Below, piece by piece: positions 56,322 to 64,000 of a DNA stretch of 64,000 bases; positions within the stretch are counted from its first letter, which is position 1, and each line of letters opens with the position of its first letter. A program made the position numbers and the translations under genes. Origin of the DNA: Legionellales bacterium (GTDB taxonomy: Bacteria > Pseudomonadota > Gammaproteobacteria > Berkiellales > Berkiellaceae); NCBI GenBank assembly GCA_002708265.1, contig PANA01000001.1, positions 186,001-250,000 of the forward strand, in the 5' to 3' direction. The notes beneath the pieces were generated by a model. The model made no database searches, was not told the DNA's origin, and worked only from the letters and a program-made list of their open reading frames with translations.

Positions 56322-59234
56322 CTAGCGGCGTTGAGGTGCTGCGCGCTTTGCCGCAGTGCCTATTGGTGCCGCTAAAGGATTTGCTGAGTTTCTTTCGGAG
56401 GCTGACTCAGTGTCTCTATCTGCAGAGGTTCTTTTGGCGGATAGGGGAGCAACTACCCTTGATGCCAAATTAGCGGCTGAGAGTTGTTGACGAGAAGGCG
56501 TCGTATCCGCTTGCACTCGAGGTGCTTCAGGTGGTGTTAGTCTTCCAGAGCTTACATTTGCTGCTGTAGACTCGGGTGGCGCTTCATGGGCTGCGTTGGC
56601 TTTATGCCTAGCTACAAGCTTGAGCCCTGCAGATAGAAGAGCACTGTATTTCGTTACTATCTCATAAAATTTTCCCATATTTGTATCTAGCTCGCTGTCC
56701 AGTGAACTTGTTGGGTCCGGGGTGTCTGCGGCAAGCAGTGCCTCAAAAGAGGCTTGTGCAGCGTGACGCATAGAGGCTCTAAAGTTCAGGGGGCTTTGAG
56801 CTTTCATTAGGGTAAGCGTTTGGTTGAGTGTTGCATTTAGCTGGGACTCAGCTGGACTGTTTGCAGCAGCTTGTTTTAGGTAGCATATAAATTGACAGTG
56901 TAGATGCCTGAGAGGTTCAGGGAGTAGCGTGGGGTTGAGTAAACCGCCATAAAAGATAAAAGAATTAATGCGAGAAGTAAAAGGGGGGCTTTGAATAAAG
57001 GTTGGTGATAGTGCTTGAGTGAGCACTGAAAATAGCTTAGATGCTTGGTCTATCTTTAAATCAGGGTTGCGTAACAAGCGAGAGATAATATTTCCGAAAA
57101 AATGAACTTGGGTCACTGGTACATTGCGCTGTTTGGTAAAATTGGTCAACATACGTGAAAGTTCTTTCAGCTGTTGCTCAAAGGGACTAAAAGGACTAAG
57201 TCTTAGCATAAGAGAAGGCACAAACTCTGGAGAAAATTGACGCATTTGCTCTTCAATAGGGTGTGATGCCTCAATGTATTTTGTCAGAGCGGTTTGTTTG
57301 ACTGGTGTGCGACAAGCGTTACTCACCTCATAAAGATGGTTTAAAGATGCTCGATTTAATGGCGCCATTAAGCTCTCAAAGTCTTCAGAGTCTTCACACC
57401 CCAGCAAGAACATATATAAAGCTTTGATATAAAATTGATAATGAGCAGCGTGTTCTGGGTTCAAACTTAGGAATTCAGCATCGGCGTACGTCTTGTTGTA
57501 AAAAGTTTTAAAACGTTTGATATATGCGCGCATTTGAGGCTGTACTTTTTTAGCCACGGCTGTCACAAAGTCATCCATGACAATCCAGGGGTGTTCTTTA
57601 TTGGGCAAAGAAGAGCCATCTTCGGCAAGTGCATGAGGTGCGTAGTTAGGTAGTCGATCTTTAAAGGTGGCAAGGTGAGTTAAGATGTGTTCTAAAAACT
57701 GATGATGAGAAGCACATTCTTTAGTTAAGACATACGATAAGATTTTAGCAGTTAGATCTACTAATGGACGATCTAAAGCGGGCTTAGGAGATGAGGATCC
57801 GCTAAAAATATTTTTTTGATAAACAAGCCGTACTTGATGAGCTAGACAATTATCTATTCCTTGGAGTACAAGCTCTAAGGCTTCCGGCATATTTTTACTT
57901 TTCACTAAAGCCAGAAGTTGTTCAAAGTAAAGATCAGACAAGCCTATTGGAAGAGATGGGGTGGGGGCAGCTTTGTCTATACCCTTGTCAAAAACAACCG
58001 ATTCTGCGCTTGAGTATCTTATCCACTCGTTTGATTTAGGATCGCTAAAAGCATTTGAAATTATTTCCTGGTCTAAAGCAAGTTGCGCCGTCGTCGCGGG
58101 CAAAGGGATCACTTTCTGTTCTAAACACTCTCGAAGTTTTTGATAACCAAGCTGTTTATAATATTTTACAAAATCAATATGTGGATACTGCAGTTGAAGT
58201 GCGTACCAAAACTTTCTAACTGCTCCGAGCTCAGTTTCAGTTATATTGGCTGGAGATTCCAGCAGTAAAAGGGGCCCCTTAGCAGCAAGCGTCATTCTTT
58301 CATTCAGTGTGAGTGCGCTTTTGAATATTTTAGAGGCTACCAGCAAAGTATTTTCTCTGGGCTCACCTTGAACTTGAGGCGTATATATTAATTGAGTGAG
58401 GCCTTCTGCGAGGCAGTAAGGGAGAATGGTATTTTGCATTTCTGCTGGCAGCGACTGCTCAAATCTTGCGCGAATCTGGAAGCTGACAAAAGTCGTCCTA
58501 TCTTTGAAGTTTAGCAGTTTTAAATCATATTCATTCATAAACAGGCTGCCGGCAGTATAGCAAACCCCTCTTCCTTTGGGCAAAAGGTAGAAATTTGCTA
58601 ATGAAATGTTTCCAACGGCATTGTGGGGCAGACGCATTTTAAATTGTGTTAAACGCTCACTGAAAGTGGGTGATACAAGTTGATAAAAATGTCCATGTTT
58701 TAAATGCTGAGATGCTTCAAAAATGACGCCACTCGATTGAAAGTCATATGTATTCTCAAAGGGAAAAAGGATACGTTCATGGGTAGGTATTAATTTTTTA
58801 TTGAAGTACAACTTTAGGCTTTTAGGAAGGTGGTTCTCCACAGCAAGCTGAATCGGATTTTCAGGAGTTGAGTGCAAATTAGTAAATGGGCCAGCGAGGC
58901 TCGGGGCATAGATATAGCCGGAATCTGTATTGATGTGGAAAGTTGGCAAGCGATAAACAATAGTAACTTTGTCAACTGAAGATGGCAGTGAGGTAAAGTC
59001 CACTTCTATGGGGTTGCCTTTAGGTCCTTTGGTTACTTTGATACTTTTGTCTGAGCCAGAAAGAGATAAGATGTTTGGTTTTACGTTATAAGCCTTGCCC
59101 CGTAGAAGATTAGCAGGGATCTCAACAGCTGCCGCTGTAAAAGCCAATCTGGATGGCGAGCGTTGAGCCGGGTGAATGATCATCCTGATTGTGGGTGTAG
59201 AAGGAACGGGTGGCCTGCTTTCTGGAATAGACAT
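56322..59234 (-). CDS. large 970-residue protein of the tandem paralogue pair (copy A)
   Basis: The protein is soluble with no signal peptide, and the last 150 residues are polar and Ala/Pro/Arg-rich, ending AAPQRR. It clearly shares ancestry with its neighbour: both have LLRGK followed by a long turn and a DFT-x-LP motif, LQLQYPHIDF versus LQLQFPDVNF, FKDRLPN, and LGCEDSEDF versus LACEDSEDL. I start at the ATG at 59234 because AGAGG lies six bases upstream. No enzyme motif is seen. The family is unrecognised; a large secreted effector is possible. Confidence 0.75.
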   Translation of the reverse strand: MSIPESRPPVPSTPTIRMIIHPAQRSPSRLAFTAAAVEIPANLLRGKAYNVKPNILSLSGSDKSIKVTKGPKGNPIEVDFTSLPSSVDKVTIVYRLPTFHINTDSGYIYAPSLAGPFTNLHSTPENPIQLAVENHLPKSLKLYFNKKLIPTHERILFPFENTYDFQSSGVIFEASQHLKHGHFYQLVSPTFSERLTQFKMRLPHNAVGNISLANFYLLPKGRGVCYTAGSLFMNEYDLKLLNFKDRTTFVSFQIRARFEQSLPAEMQNTILPYCLAEGLTQLIYTPQVQGEPRENTLLVASKIFKSALTLNERMTLAAKGPLLLLESPANITETELGAVRKFWYALQLQYPHIDFVKYYKQLGYQKLRECLEQKVIPLPATTAQLALDQEIISNAFSDPKSNEWIRYSSAESVVFDKGIDKAAPTPSLPIGLSDLYFEQLLALVKSKNMPEALELVLQGIDNCLAHQVRLVYQKNIFSGSSSPKPALDRPLVDLTAKILSYVLTKECASHHQFLEHILTHLATFKDRLPNYAPHALAEDGSSLPNKEHPWIVMDDFVTAVAKKVQPQMRAYIKRFKTFYNKTYADAEFLSLNPEHAAHYQFYIKALYMFLLGCEDSEDFESLMAPLNRASLNHLYEVSNACRTPVKQTALTKYIEASHPIEEQMRQFSPEFVPSLMLRLSPFSPFEQQLKELSRMLTNFTKQRNVPVTQVHFFGNIISRLLRNPDLKIDQASKLFSVLTQALSPTFIQSPPFTSRINSFIFYGGLLNPTLLPEPLRHLHCQFICYLKQAAANSPAESQLNATLNQTLTLMKAQSPLNFRASMRHAAQASFEALLAADTPDPTSSLDSELDTNMGKFYEIVTKYSALLSAGLKLVARHKANAAHEAPPESTAANVSSGRLTPPEAPRVQADTTPSRQQLSAANLASRVVAPLSAKRTSADRDTESASERNSANPLAAPIGTAAKRAAPQRR

Positions 59235-59282
59235 CTTTTGCCTCTGAGCAACCAATAGTTGCATAGTGAAAAACACTCAGAA

Positions 59283-59324
59283 ATTATAAAGCAAATCAAA
59301 GTAAGCTAGAAGACCAGATGTCAA
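59283..59324 (-). promoter_or_regulatory. upstream element of copy A: TTGACA, 30 bases, TATAAT
   Basis: On the minus strand a TTGACA (59324-59319) and a TATAAT (59288-59283) are separated by 30 bases, too far for a simple sigma70 promoter. The same arrangement, with 35 of 46 positions identical by hand count, precedes the paralogue. The TATAAT box may be the -10 of a promoter with a weak -35, and the TTGACA a conserved upstream site. Confidence 0.6.
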
Positions 59325-59358
59325 AAAAAAGAAAGTTTTCCAGCTAATCGGTGATTAT

Positions 59359-59383
59359 AAAAGCGCCCGAGGAGGGCGCTTTT
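59359..59383 (-). terminator. rho-independent terminator of copy B
   Basis: GCGCCC (59363-59368) pairs with GGGCGC (59374-59379) around GAGGA, flanked by AAAA and TTTT. It lies 13 bases after the stop of the 1,019-residue gene. The same six-base stem is used in the terminator at 56275-56304, so the terminator seems to have been duplicated with the gene. Confidence 0.75.
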
Positions 59384-59395
59384 ACATTTTAGGCA

Positions 59396-62300
59396 TTACT
59401 GACGAGGATTGCGGCGCTTTGCTCGTTTAGCAAGTAGCTGGTTACTATCATCTGAGTATTCAGACTCAGAGTCTGATCCGGTGTCTCTGTCAAGTGCACC
59501 AGCAGGTGGCTTCCACTCGGTATCTTCAGCATCCCAGCGAGCGGTTGATGACTTTTTTCTTTTAGCAGCTTTACGCTTCATTAAAAGTGGTCTGCGGGAA
59601 GGGGCATCTGCCCCTCCATTCATCGCACTCGGATGATTAGTCTCTGATAGCATGGCCGGTGTTGAGGCAGCTGCCGCGGCTGTGTTTTCAGGGCGTGCTG
59701 AGGATCTAGCAATAGAAAATCCTGGCGTGTGTGAGTTAGTAGGGGCTCCATGGGAATGGGCTGCTTCGTGAGGTGCCCTTGGTCTTGGTTCTGTGGCGGC
59801 CTCAAGTTGGACGGGCACAAAGAAGTCCTTTGGTAATTCTAAATCAAGCGCAGTTTCACGAGCTTCTTTCGTAAAATGAGCAGCTATTGTCGAAATACTA
59901 CGCAAAAAGTCTAAAACTTCTCCCGTGTTATTAGCCATACTCAAGTGCTCTCTTTCCAGTTCTGATAGTCGAGCATGGGCTGAGTGAAAGAGAGATTTCT
60001 GAAAGGTCTCTTTATCTTGAACCTTCATGAGCTCAAATAGAGAATCAATCATAGACTTTAGTTGAGGTAAGTCTTTATCAAGTGTGGTTCTAAATTCATC
60101 CAAAAGCTGGTATTGCGCAGGGCGAATAGTCGCTGAAAGTAATGAGGGGCTTAAAATTCCACAATTAAGCAAAAATTTAATGACATTACCTTTTTGGATA
60201 CAGTGTTTCACCATTGGTAAGATGCATTGTGCTTTTAGTCGGTTAAAGATTTGTTGAGCCTCGTCAAGACTCAGTGTGGGTGAAGTTAAAACGTTACGGA
60301 CACTAATGGCAACGAAATCTCTTAATTCAGGGTCCAGCCAAAGCCTGTTAAAATTGCTAATTAAAGGTGACAAATGGTCAAGAATTTGTAAGGGGGACCG
60401 AACTGCAGCAAGTGTGACAAAGGTAGAGGAGGGGGTAAAGTTACGGTCGCAGGATTTCATACTTATCTCAGCAGGATGCAACGCATCAAATATTTCTTTA
60501 AATGCCGCCATTTTTGTTTCTGAGCGGCAAGCATCTCTGACTAGGGCCACTTCTCCTAAGCTTGCGCGAGACATTAGTGTGAAATATGGTCTTAGATCTT
60601 CTGAATCTTCACAAGCAAGTACATATAATGAAAGGACATGGGCAAAAAACTCAAAGCGTCTTACATCATCGGGTGAACAGTTATATACCTGTAAGGGGTT
60701 TTGGAGAAAGGAAGAAAAATGACTGGTAAAGTGATCGAGGCAAGTTTTAAAAGTGGATAAAGATTGTTTTACAGCAGCGATCACAAATTTTTCAATAAAT
60801 GCGCGAGGTGAAACGCTGCCTAAGTCGCCGTGCTCAGGCACAGTTGATTGAAGTAAAACGTTGGGAAGCCTGTCTTTAAAAGATAAAACTGCAGTCATCA
60901 GCGCAATCCCTAGCTCAGGAGCGACAACGGCCTCTCTTGCCATGGACAAACTCATTAACCGGCTCAGTCGGCTTACCAGGAGGGGGTTTAATTCAAGAGG
61001 GTTTGGATTTAGATCCGCCATAATATCATTGTGGTCATAAACTTGTTTGACAACAAGATCTAAGCAGTTTTCAACTAAATTAAGCGCTATGTTGCTTGCA
61101 TCGTAGAGTTTTCGTTGTTGAACAGCATTAACAAATTTTTTGGTGGCGTCCTTTTCGAGCGGATCAACAAAAGGCCCGATGGTGGGGAAGCCAGTCAGCT
61201 TAAGCATTTCTGATTTTGAATGCGGAATCCACAAGGTCAAACCGGGTTCTTTGAGAGATTTATTGAAGCCATTTTGAACGAGTGCATGATGCTTTATAGA
61301 TGGTGGCAAGGGCAGTGTCCCTTGTTCTAGATGCTTTGTAAGTGCCTCAAAATCCACTTGGCAATAGTACGCTGCGAAATTAACATCAGGAAATTGAAGT
61401 TGAAGTACCGTAAAAATCTTTTTCAAACCACTGAGCAAGATTGGATGCAGCGTGGTTGGATCGGAAAGAAACGCAGACGGGCCTGCTGCAGCCATCATTT
61501 GTCTTTCACTCATAGTAATATTTCTTTTAATATACTCTGACTGAATGAACGCACGAGCTTTGGAAACTGTTTTATCATTACCACTTAAGCTGACTAATTC
61601 AGTCAAGCCCGCTGAAATGGCCTCTGATAAAACAGTTTCTTTATCAGCAGGACCAATTTTTCGATTGAGACTTCTGGCCACATCAAACTGCAAATGCGAT
61701 TTTAACCATGGCGCAGTCAGTGCATAGATCGTAGAATCGCCAAGAGAGATTCCCATACCATAACGAAAAGCGCCATAACTGTAGCTTGAAACTAATGCTG
61801 GTAAGTCCAGCGCATGTGCTAGCGCTCCCTCAGGGAAATAATCGGCAAGGCTTTCACAGCGTTCGATGAGCAGCGGGTGCATGAGGTTTCTTACTGTGAG
61901 GTGTTTTCGATTGAAGGTAGAGGGATAAACCATACAGGACGTTATCTTCATAGAGCTGTCTGGTAGTAAGAATATTTTAGCTTGCTCAGCGGGGAGCAGC
62001 TCTTTCATGTATTCTAGAATGTGAGTATCAGGTAGTTTTGACTGAACCGTAAAGTAAATAGGGGCTTCTTTAGTTGAAACTAACTCTCTAAACGGGGTGA
62101 AACAACCAAGAAAATTTGTGTAGTGATGATTGGGCGATGCATGTGCGTGTTTGACGGTCCATTCTATTTTTGTCAGGTTGTGGTCAGGGGGTAACTGAGT
62201 GAAATCAAGCCCCGTCAGGTTTCCCTCCGCATTAAGGATTTTTTTGGCATCTTCGCTCGTGATTGCTTTTATTGTTCTACTAAAGGTGAACGTTTTCCCG

Positions 62301-62455
62301 CGGAGCAGGTGGCTCGCAAACCAACCATTGAAGACGAGTTCTTTTTTACTTTCAACTGCTTTCTGGTAAACATAAACCACGAAGCTAGATTTGGGTTGTA
62401 TTGCTGTTTCTTCAGCTCGTGTAGATGCGGTTGACGCAGGAGTAGGTAAACTCAT
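59396..62455 (-). CDS. large 1,019-residue protein of the tandem paralogue pair (copy B)
   Basis: This paralogue of the downstream gene shares its order of motifs over most of the length. It has no signal peptide or membrane segment. The last 130 residues are disordered, with two basic clusters (MKRKAAKRKKSS and AKRAKRRNPRQ) around an acidic serine stretch (DTGSDSESEYSDDSN), a pattern seen in nuclear-targeted proteins. I start at the ATG at 62455 because GAGG lies six bases upstream; a 26-residue extension is rejected. Function is unknown. A nuclear effector is a hypothesis. Confidence 0.75.
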   Translation of the reverse strand: MSLPTPASTASTRAEETAIQPKSSFVVYVYQKAVESKKELVFNGWFASHLLRGKTFTFSRTIKAITSEDAKKILNAEGNLTGLDFTQLPPDHNLTKIEWTVKHAHASPNHHYTNFLGCFTPFRELVSTKEAPIYFTVQSKLPDTHILEYMKELLPAEQAKIFLLPDSSMKITSCMVYPSTFNRKHLTVRNLMHPLLIERCESLADYFPEGALAHALDLPALVSSYSYGAFRYGMGISLGDSTIYALTAPWLKSHLQFDVARSLNRKIGPADKETVLSEAISAGLTELVSLSGNDKTVSKARAFIQSEYIKRNITMSERQMMAAAGPSAFLSDPTTLHPILLSGLKKIFTVLQLQFPDVNFAAYYCQVDFEALTKHLEQGTLPLPPSIKHHALVQNGFNKSLKEPGLTLWIPHSKSEMLKLTGFPTIGPFVDPLEKDATKKFVNAVQQRKLYDASNIALNLVENCLDLVVKQVYDHNDIMADLNPNPLELNPLLVSRLSRLMSLSMAREAVVAPELGIALMTAVLSFKDRLPNVLLQSTVPEHGDLGSVSPRAFIEKFVIAAVKQSLSTFKTCLDHFTSHFSSFLQNPLQVYNCSPDDVRRFEFFAHVLSLYVLACEDSEDLRPYFTLMSRASLGEVALVRDACRSETKMAAFKEIFDALHPAEISMKSCDRNFTPSSTFVTLAAVRSPLQILDHLSPLISNFNRLWLDPELRDFVAISVRNVLTSPTLSLDEAQQIFNRLKAQCILPMVKHCIQKGNVIKFLLNCGILSPSLLSATIRPAQYQLLDEFRTTLDKDLPQLKSMIDSLFELMKVQDKETFQKSLFHSAHARLSELEREHLSMANNTGEVLDFLRSISTIAAHFTKEARETALDLELPKDFFVPVQLEAATEPRPRAPHEAAHSHGAPTNSHTPGFSIARSSARPENTAAAAASTPAMLSETNHPSAMNGGADAPSRRPLLMKRKAAKRKKSSTARWDAEDTEWKPPAGALDRDTGSDSESEYSDDSNQLLAKRAKRRNPRQ

Positions 62456-62498
62456 TTGAGACCTCAAAGGTATAAACATAGACATAAAAGAGCTCGCA

Positions 62499-62540
62499 AT
62501 TATATCGCAAAGCAGATTCAGCCAGTATCCCAAATGTCAA
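62499..62540 (-). promoter_or_regulatory. upstream element of copy B: TTGACA, 30 bases, TATAAT
   Basis: On the minus strand TTGACA (62540-62535) and TATAAT (62504-62499) are 30 bases apart, as in copy A. The 46-base stretch shares 35 positions with the copy A element by hand count, which includes a stretch CTTGC-like core and both boxes. It lies about 44 bases upstream of the ATG at 62455. Confidence 0.6.
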
Positions 62541-62692
62541 AAAGTAAGTACGTAAACTGGCCACAGGTGCGTAAAGGCATCGACGTATAGGCCGTGGTGT
62601 GTGGATCAAGTTCCAGCGTAACGTGATAGTCAAGCATATGATGAGTCAATGGCCCCTGGTCGTCTTTTCTAGTAATCTTGCTAGGTACTTAT

Positions 62693-62737
62693 TTTATCGT
62701 TAAAAATAATTAAAATGTACTAAAGACTAACGATAAA
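62693..62737. repeat. 10-bp perfect inverted repeat
   Basis: TTTATCGTTA (62693-62702) and TAACGATAAA (62728-62737) are perfect reverse complements with an AT-rich spacer of 25 bases. The arms are too far apart and the stem too AT-rich for a typical rho-independent terminator. They could be two half-sites of an operator or the ends of a small inserted element. Confidence 0.55.
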
Positions 62738-62779
62738 TCAGACTTTGGGGCAACTGAATATGATATAGGCAGTATTTGC

Positions 62780-63607
62780 TTATGAAGCGATACGGTGGCT
62801 ACTGCTTGTGCTCCGCTGTACAACCGCAGTTGGACGTGAAGTGAAAGCAAACTCGTCACTTCGCTCAGACCTACGCGCTTCTAACATTGGGCTAAAAGTA
62901 GCAGGCGCACTTAGCTCATTCATTTCTTTCGCAAGGCTTTCAGTAACAGAAGGGTTAGAAATTTCATCTGTTTGGACCTCAGCATCAACCATTTCAGCTG
63001 AGGCTTCTGTGGGCTTTGTCAGTTTGCCATGCTGAATAGAAAAGTTAATTAGTTTAAAAATCACGAGAGAGGCAATAACGCTCGCAGCAATAATTTGTGC
63101 GCCAGGAAAGAATAGTAAGAACCCCGCAGCCACAGCAATTCCAACGCCTAAAATCATGTTTGTAATAGCATGTCCCATTAAGTGCTTTTGCATCGGACTG
63201 GGGTTTTTTTTCATCTTAAGGATGCTTTGTACCGCTCCTTTGATAGCTTGCCCCGCATCAATGATGGATAAACACATGCCACAGATAGGTGCCGCAACAG
63301 CTAAAGCCGCAGATGCCATCACTAATGGTAGCAAAATTGAAACAGTACCCAGTGCAATCTTAATAGGCCCTACTAGAAAGGCGGTAATGCGTTCAGCCTT
63401 AGACGTTTTTTTATCTAAGGCAGCGCGCGTTAGGATAAGCCCTTCATCGACTAATAATAAAGCCCACCCAATAAATGGAAACTCTTTGAAAGCCGTTAGG
63501 TAAGATTTAAAGGAGCGTGAGACAGAGAAGAACTGTCGTAAAGAACGGATAGAGTGAATAGACCATGGGTTATATAACGCTGTCTTTAGTTTCTCTTTGG
63601 TGCTCAT
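62780..63607 (-). CDS. multi-pass membrane protein, unrecognised
   Basis: The 275-residue protein has four or five membrane segments: about residues 42-62, 75-110 (two closely spaced), and 145-185 (two). A soluble polar C-terminus of about 80 residues ends RSTSSSHRIAS. The region PIKIALGTVSILLPLVMAS has no known motif. I start at the ATG at 63607 (MSTKEKLK), seven bases after GGGGA. It lies directly downstream of prmA on the same strand but has its own promoter. Membrane proteins of this shape are common among intracellular-bacteria effectors and among inner-membrane proteins; the sequence does not decide. Confidence 0.65.
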   Translation of the reverse strand: MSTKEKLKTALYNPWSIHSIRSLRQFFSVSRSFKSYLTAFKEFPFIGWALLLVDEGLILTRAALDKKTSKAERITAFLVGPIKIALGTVSILLPLVMASAALAVAAPICGMCLSIIDAGQAIKGAVQSILKMKKNPSPMQKHLMGHAITNMILGVGIAVAAGFLLFFPGAQIIAASVIASLVIFKLINFSIQHGKLTKPTEASAEMVDAEVQTDEISNPSVTESLAKEMNELSAPATFSPMLEARRSERSDEFAFTSRPTAVVQRSTSSSHRIAS

Positions 63608-63643
63608 GTGCAGTTCCCCGTCTTGATAATGACTTGTTTCTAA

Positions 63644-63675
63644 ATCATAACAAAAAATGTGTTGGCCAACCAACA
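63644..63675 (-). promoter_or_regulatory. predicted promoter with an overlapping palindrome
   Basis: On the minus strand TTGGTT (63673-63668) and TATGAT (63649-63644) are 18 bases apart. A six-base inverted repeat (TGTTGG, four bases, CCAACA; 63660-63675) covers the -35 box, the position of a repressor operator. It lies about 40 bases before the membrane protein start. Confidence 0.45.
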
Positions 63676-63688
63676 ACGATCGGGTAGT

Positions 63689-64000
63689 TTAAGAAAAACG
63701 CCTTAAAACAAGACAGCACCATTCCCCTTGCATGTGTATATCTTCAATGGTGCAAAAGGGCGTGTACGCCGCTGTTACCGCTTCTTTTTGATTCGCAAGA
63801 AGACCACTAAGAACCAACAATCCCTCTGCTTGGGTAAGCTCACAAAGCGTGGGGGCCAAGCTAACGAGAGGGCCAGCAAGGATATTTGCTAGGACGATAT
63901 CTGCCGGTACAGAGGGGCAGTTTTGGGGAAGGAAAGTGTTAAGGCATGCCTCAGTAATTGCATTTTCACGAGCATTTGCACGAGTGCTATTGAGTGCCTG
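63689..64000 (-). CDS. prmA: PrmA, ribosomal protein L11 methyltransferase (3' part)
   Basis: The last 103 codons of prmA lie in the window, the gene continuing past the right edge. The SAM-dependent enzyme trimethylates ribosomal protein L11. The visible part has IVLANILAGPLVSLAP, the substrate-binding NILAGPL loop of PrmA, followed by GLLVLSGLLANQKEAV and the usual end. In many gammaproteobacteria dusB follows directly; here the accessory islet does. Confidence 0.93.
   Translation of the reverse strand, partial: QALNSTRANARENAITEACLNTFLPQNCPSVPADIVLANILAGPLVSLAPTLCELTQAEGLLVLSGLLANQKEAVTAAYTPFCTIEDIHMQGEWCCLVLRRFS

Larger units (their letters stand above)
62456..62779. other. 324-base gap with the leader of copy B and an inverted repeat
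   Basis: This gap holds the upstream element of copy B (62499-62540) and an inverted repeat at 62693-62737. The remainder is AT-rich at the right and shows no RNA gene and no supported coding frame. Confidence 0.5.

Noticed and set aside
60276-60722. Antisense 148-codon frame in copy B of the tandem pair
   Set aside because: It is explained by codon bias of the real gene; the real gene is supported by similarity to its paralogue and a good ribosome binding site.
1-64000. CRISPR arrays, tRNA or rRNA genes, insertion sequences
   Set aside because: I saw no regularly spaced repeats, no cloverleaf-like sequences and no transposase or integrase motifs, though weak tRNA signals could be missed by eye.

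Overview
The window is a contiguous stretch of a gammaproteobacterial chromosome. Gene order and content point to an intracellular or host-associated lineage near Legionellales: glycine dehydrogenase is split (gcvPA/gcvPB), there is a small membrane gene of the type named after Coxiella CBU_0592, and standard housekeeping operons are interrupted by unrecognised genes with effector-like features. The genus cannot be fixed from the sequence. All gene names rest on motif recognition, not on a database search.

Layout: 1-6.4 kb, minus strand: a partial gene, two YcxB-like membrane genes, hemW, rdgB, an ORFan, yggT, proC, yggS. 6.5-12.1 kb: pilT (+), then an AmpG-like transporter and pyrC'-pyrB, and the ruvX-yqgE pair (minus). 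12.2-18.6 kb (+): a compact Pil-Chp-type chemosensory operon (CheW, transmembrane receptor, CheA hybrid with two phosphotransfer domains and a receiver, second CheW). 18.6-21.8 kb (minus): rsmE, ahcY, metK. 21.9-29.3 kb (+): a thioredoxin-fold gene and the central carbon operon tkt-gap-pgk-pyk-fba. 29.3-32.2 kb (minus): zapA, 6S RNA, 5-formyl-THF cyclo-ligase, EVE-domain gene, rpiA and a FixH/YtkA-like gene. 32.4-40.8 kb (+): ygfB-pepP-ubiH-ubiI-gcvT-gcvH-gcvPA-gcvPB. 40.9-42.5 kb: three ORFans. 42.5-49.1 kb: a HAD phosphatase (minus), then rppH-ptsP-TauE-lgt-thyA-folA (+). 49.2-50.9 kb: an ORFan reading frame broken by one in-frame TAG. 51.0-55.7 kb: a DUF374 acyltransferase (+) facing dusB-fis-purH-purD (minus). 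55.9-63.6 kb: an accessory islet between prmA and dusB with a small membrane gene, two tandem paralogues of about 1,000 residues, and a multi-pass membrane protein. 63.7-64 kb: the 3' end of prmA.

The core genes supply heme maturation and nucleotide-pool cleaning, pyrimidine and purine synthesis, the methyl cycle, glycolysis, one-carbon and glycine metabolism, ubiquinone hydroxylation, mRNA decapping and lipoprotein maturation, plus type IV pilus retraction with its probable signalling input.

The strongest novel signal is the prmA-dusB islet. The two large paralogues carry matching upstream regions (TTGACA, 30 bases, TATAAT; 35 of 46 positions identical by hand count). Both are followed by terminators built on the same GCGCCC/GGGCGC stem. 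The larger ends in basic clusters resembling nuclear-localisation signals. Other notable points are the in-frame TAG at 50219-50221, a strong inverted repeat that buries the ribosome binding site of the ORFan at 40910, and a dihydroorotase-like protein that has lost its metal-binding motif.
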